Source of the DNA: an uncultured Paracoccaceae bacterium
Lineage (GTDB): Bacteria > Pseudomonadota > Alphaproteobacteria > Rhodobacterales > Rhodobacteraceae
DNA: 7,434 nt
Assembly (NCBI GenBank): GCA_937900975.1
Contig: CALCPC010000265.1
Location: 1-7,434, forward strand
Direction: 5' to 3'
Shown piece by piece: positions 6,108 to 7,434 of this stretch. Position numbers and translations under genes: made by a program. The notes under the pieces were generated by a model. That model ran no database searches, had not been told where the DNA came from, and was given only the letters and a program-made list of their open reading frames with translations. Numbering within the stretch: position 1 is the stretch's first letter; each line of letters begins with the position of its first letter.

Positions 6108-6258
6108 ACTATGGGCTCCCTTCGCTTTGGCGCCAGCCTAGTGGGTTGGACCGCGAATGCGAGAGACTTTTCACGCAGCAGGCGTCCGGGTTGCGCCGAT
6201 ACCCGGCCTGCGACCGCGGGCGCGGCGCGGCCAAACTCTTCTTAAGCCGGGCGCCGGA
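6108..6258 (-). promoter_or_regulatory. Probable promoter/leader region of the hydantoin cluster
   Basis: This 151-nt gap is the only sizeable non-coding stretch between the LldD-like gene and the carbamoylase, and so the likeliest place for a cluster promoter. It ends with a good Shine-Dalgarno sequence (AAGGGAG on the minus strand, plus-strand 6116-6122) ahead of the TTG start. An imperfect 20-bp palindrome lies at 6158-6177. I could not find a convincing -35/-10 pair, so read-through from the LldD-like gene is also possible. Confidence 0.35.
6158..6177. promoter_or_regulatory. Imperfect 20-bp palindrome, possible operator of the hydantoin cluster
   Basis: TGCGAGAGACTTTTCACGCA has matching outer arms (TGCG with CGCA, then GA with TC after one A-A mismatch) around an AT-richer centre. 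It sits 51 nt upstream of the carbamoylase start codon, a usual place for a repressor or activator site. The symmetry is seen directly; regulator binding is a guess. Confidence 0.25.
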
Positions 6259-7431
6259 TCAGTCGCCGCCGCGGAAAGGCGCCGGGATATCCGCGGGGAA
6301 CAGCAAGTTTTCGCGCGACAGATCGCCAACCTTGCGCCGGCCACAGAGACCCATGGTTGTATCAAGCTCTTTATGAATGATCTCAAGCGCTTGGGTGACG
6401 CCCGCCTCGCCCATCGCGCCCAAGCCGTAAAGATAGGCGCGTCCGATATAGGTCCCCTGCGCGCCCAGTGCCAACGCCTTAAGCACATCCTGGCCAGAGC
6501 GGATGCCGCTGTCGAAATGCACTTCGGCCTGGTCGCCGACCGCCTTGACGCAGGTCTCTAGCATGGCCAACGAGGACAGCGCGCCGTCAAGCTGCCGTCC
6601 GCCATGATTTGAGACGATGATCGCATCCGCGCCCTTATCTACGGCGCGGCGCGCGTCGTCGGCATCAAGGATGCCCTTGATGATAAACGTGCCGCCCCAC
6701 CGCTCTCTGATCCAATCGAAATCTTCCCAGGTCAGCGATTGGTCGAACTGGGCATGCGTCCAATCCGACAACGTACCCATATTGGTCACGCCCTTTGCGT
6801 GGCCGACGATGTTGCGGAACGTGCGTTTCTTTGTCCCCGCCATCCCGTTCAGCCAGCGCCATTTCCAGGCCATGTTCAGAATGTTGCGCGCGGTCATTTT
6901 GGGCGGCGCGCCAAGTCCGTTTTTCACATCCTTGTGTCGCTGGCCAAGAAGTTGCAGGTCCAGCGTCAGGACCAACGCACTGCAGCCCGCGGCCTTCGCA
7001 CGGTCGATCAGAGCCTCCGCAAAATCGCGGGCGCGCAGGACGTAAATCTGAAACCTAAATGGGTTTTTCGTCGCCGCCGCCACATCCGCGATCGAACAGA
7101 TCGACATGGTCGACAGCGTGAAGGGCACGCCGAATTTCTCTGCCGCGCGGGCGGCGTGGATCTCCCCGTCGGCGTGCTGCATTCCGGTCAAGCCGCAGGG
7201 GGCAAGCGCGACCGGCATGGCGACATCCTGGCCGACCATGGTGCTGGCGGTGGACCGGCCCTCCATGTTGACCGCAACCTTTTGGCGGAGCCGGATCTTG
7301 GCAAAGTCGGTGGTGTTGGCGCGGTATGTCTGCTCGGACCACGAGCCGCTATCGGCATAGTCGTAGAACACCCGCGGCACGCGCGGTTCCGCCAATATCC
7401 GCAAGTCCTCGATGTTTGTGATCACCGGCAT
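6259..7431 (-). CDS. lldD: FMN-dependent 2-hydroxy-acid dehydrogenase (LldD/L-lactate dehydrogenase type)
   Basis: The 390-residue TIM-barrel flavoprotein belongs to the family of L-lactate dehydrogenase, glycolate oxidase and flavocytochrome b2. These enzymes oxidise L-2-hydroxy acids to 2-keto acids and pass electrons to quinone, cytochrome or oxygen. Active-site residues are visible: Y25 (FYDYADSGS), Y130 (FRFQIYV), D158 (LTLD), R165 (GQRHKD), K252 (IIKGI), and the catalytic pair H276/R279 (SNHGGRQLDG). The FMN-phosphate loop reads FDSGIRSGQDV (306-316), with Ser where Gly is more usual in the family. The start MPVITNIEDL agrees with close homologues I know, but only 3 nt precede it, so its ribosome site is outside the window. 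The gene ends 151 nt before the carbamoylase on the same strand. LldD is the best guess; mandelate or another 2-hydroxy acid is possible, and a tie to hydantoin metabolism is inference. Confidence 0.9.
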   Translation of the reverse strand: MPVITNIEDLRILAEPRVPRVFYDYADSGSWSEQTYRANTTDFAKIRLRQKVAVNMEGRSTASTMVGQDVAMPVALAPCGLTGMQHADGEIHAARAAEKFGVPFTLSTMSICSIADVAAATKNPFRFQIYVLRARDFAEALIDRAKAAGCSALVLTLDLQLLGQRHKDVKNGLGAPPKMTARNILNMAWKWRWLNGMAGTKKRTFRNIVGHAKGVTNMGTLSDWTHAQFDQSLTWEDFDWIRERWGGTFIIKGILDADDARRAVDKGADAIIVSNHGGRQLDGALSSLAMLETCVKAVGDQAEVHFDSGIRSGQDVLKALALGAQGTYIGRAYLYGLGAMGEAGVTQALEIIHKELDTTMGLCGRRKVGDLSRENLLFPADIPAPFRGGD

Positions 7432-7434
7432 CGC

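Overview
The base composition (high GC), the codon use and the protein families point to an alphaproteobacterium, most likely of the Rhodobacteraceae/Roseobacter group. The main pointers are a VPLPA-CTERM-type surface protein, a cadherin/RTX secreted protein, a short Rhodobacterales-style CBS-pair protein and an LldD-type flavoenzyme. This assignment is inferred from protein character; no rRNA or other taxonomic marker lies in the window.

Left part (1-1071, plus strand): the 3' end of a large cadherin-like/RTX type I-secreted protein, followed after a short hairpin-bearing gap by a small exported protein with a VPLPA-CTERM-like sorting tail. Both look like cell-surface or extracellular-matrix products. 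A 351-nt gap (1072-1422) separates them from a convergent gene. It holds several inverted repeats but no gene I can support.

Middle and right part (1423-7431, all minus strand): reading in the direction of transcription (right to left), there is an FMN-dependent 2-hydroxy-acid dehydrogenase (LldD-like), a 151-nt gap, and then a tightly packed four-gene cluster. The cluster encodes an N-carbamoyl-D-amino-acid hydrolase, a dihydrodipicolinate-synthase-family aldolase/lyase, a D-hydantoinase/dihydropyrimidinase and an Asp/Glu/hydantoin racemase. The junctions are a 4-nt overlap, an 8-nt overlap and a 6-nt gap. After a 209-nt gap comes a CBS-pair protein.

The cluster contains the three activities of the D-hydantoinase cascade: racemisation of 5-monosubstituted hydantoins, ring opening to N-carbamoyl-D-amino acids, and decarbamoylation to D-amino acids with release of CO2 and ammonia. 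The natural substrate is unknown. The odd member is the DHDPS-family protein. It keeps the Schiff-base lysine but has lost most of the residues that define lysine-pathway DapA, so it probably acts on another 2-keto acid or related compound, possibly downstream of the hydantoin-derived product. With the LldD-like enzyme this suggests a catabolic route through hydroxy- and keto-acids, but that link is inference. No transporter or regulator is visible in the window. Nothing here is clearly a novel defence, mobile or RNA system; the best leads are the divergent aldolase and the purpose of the cluster.
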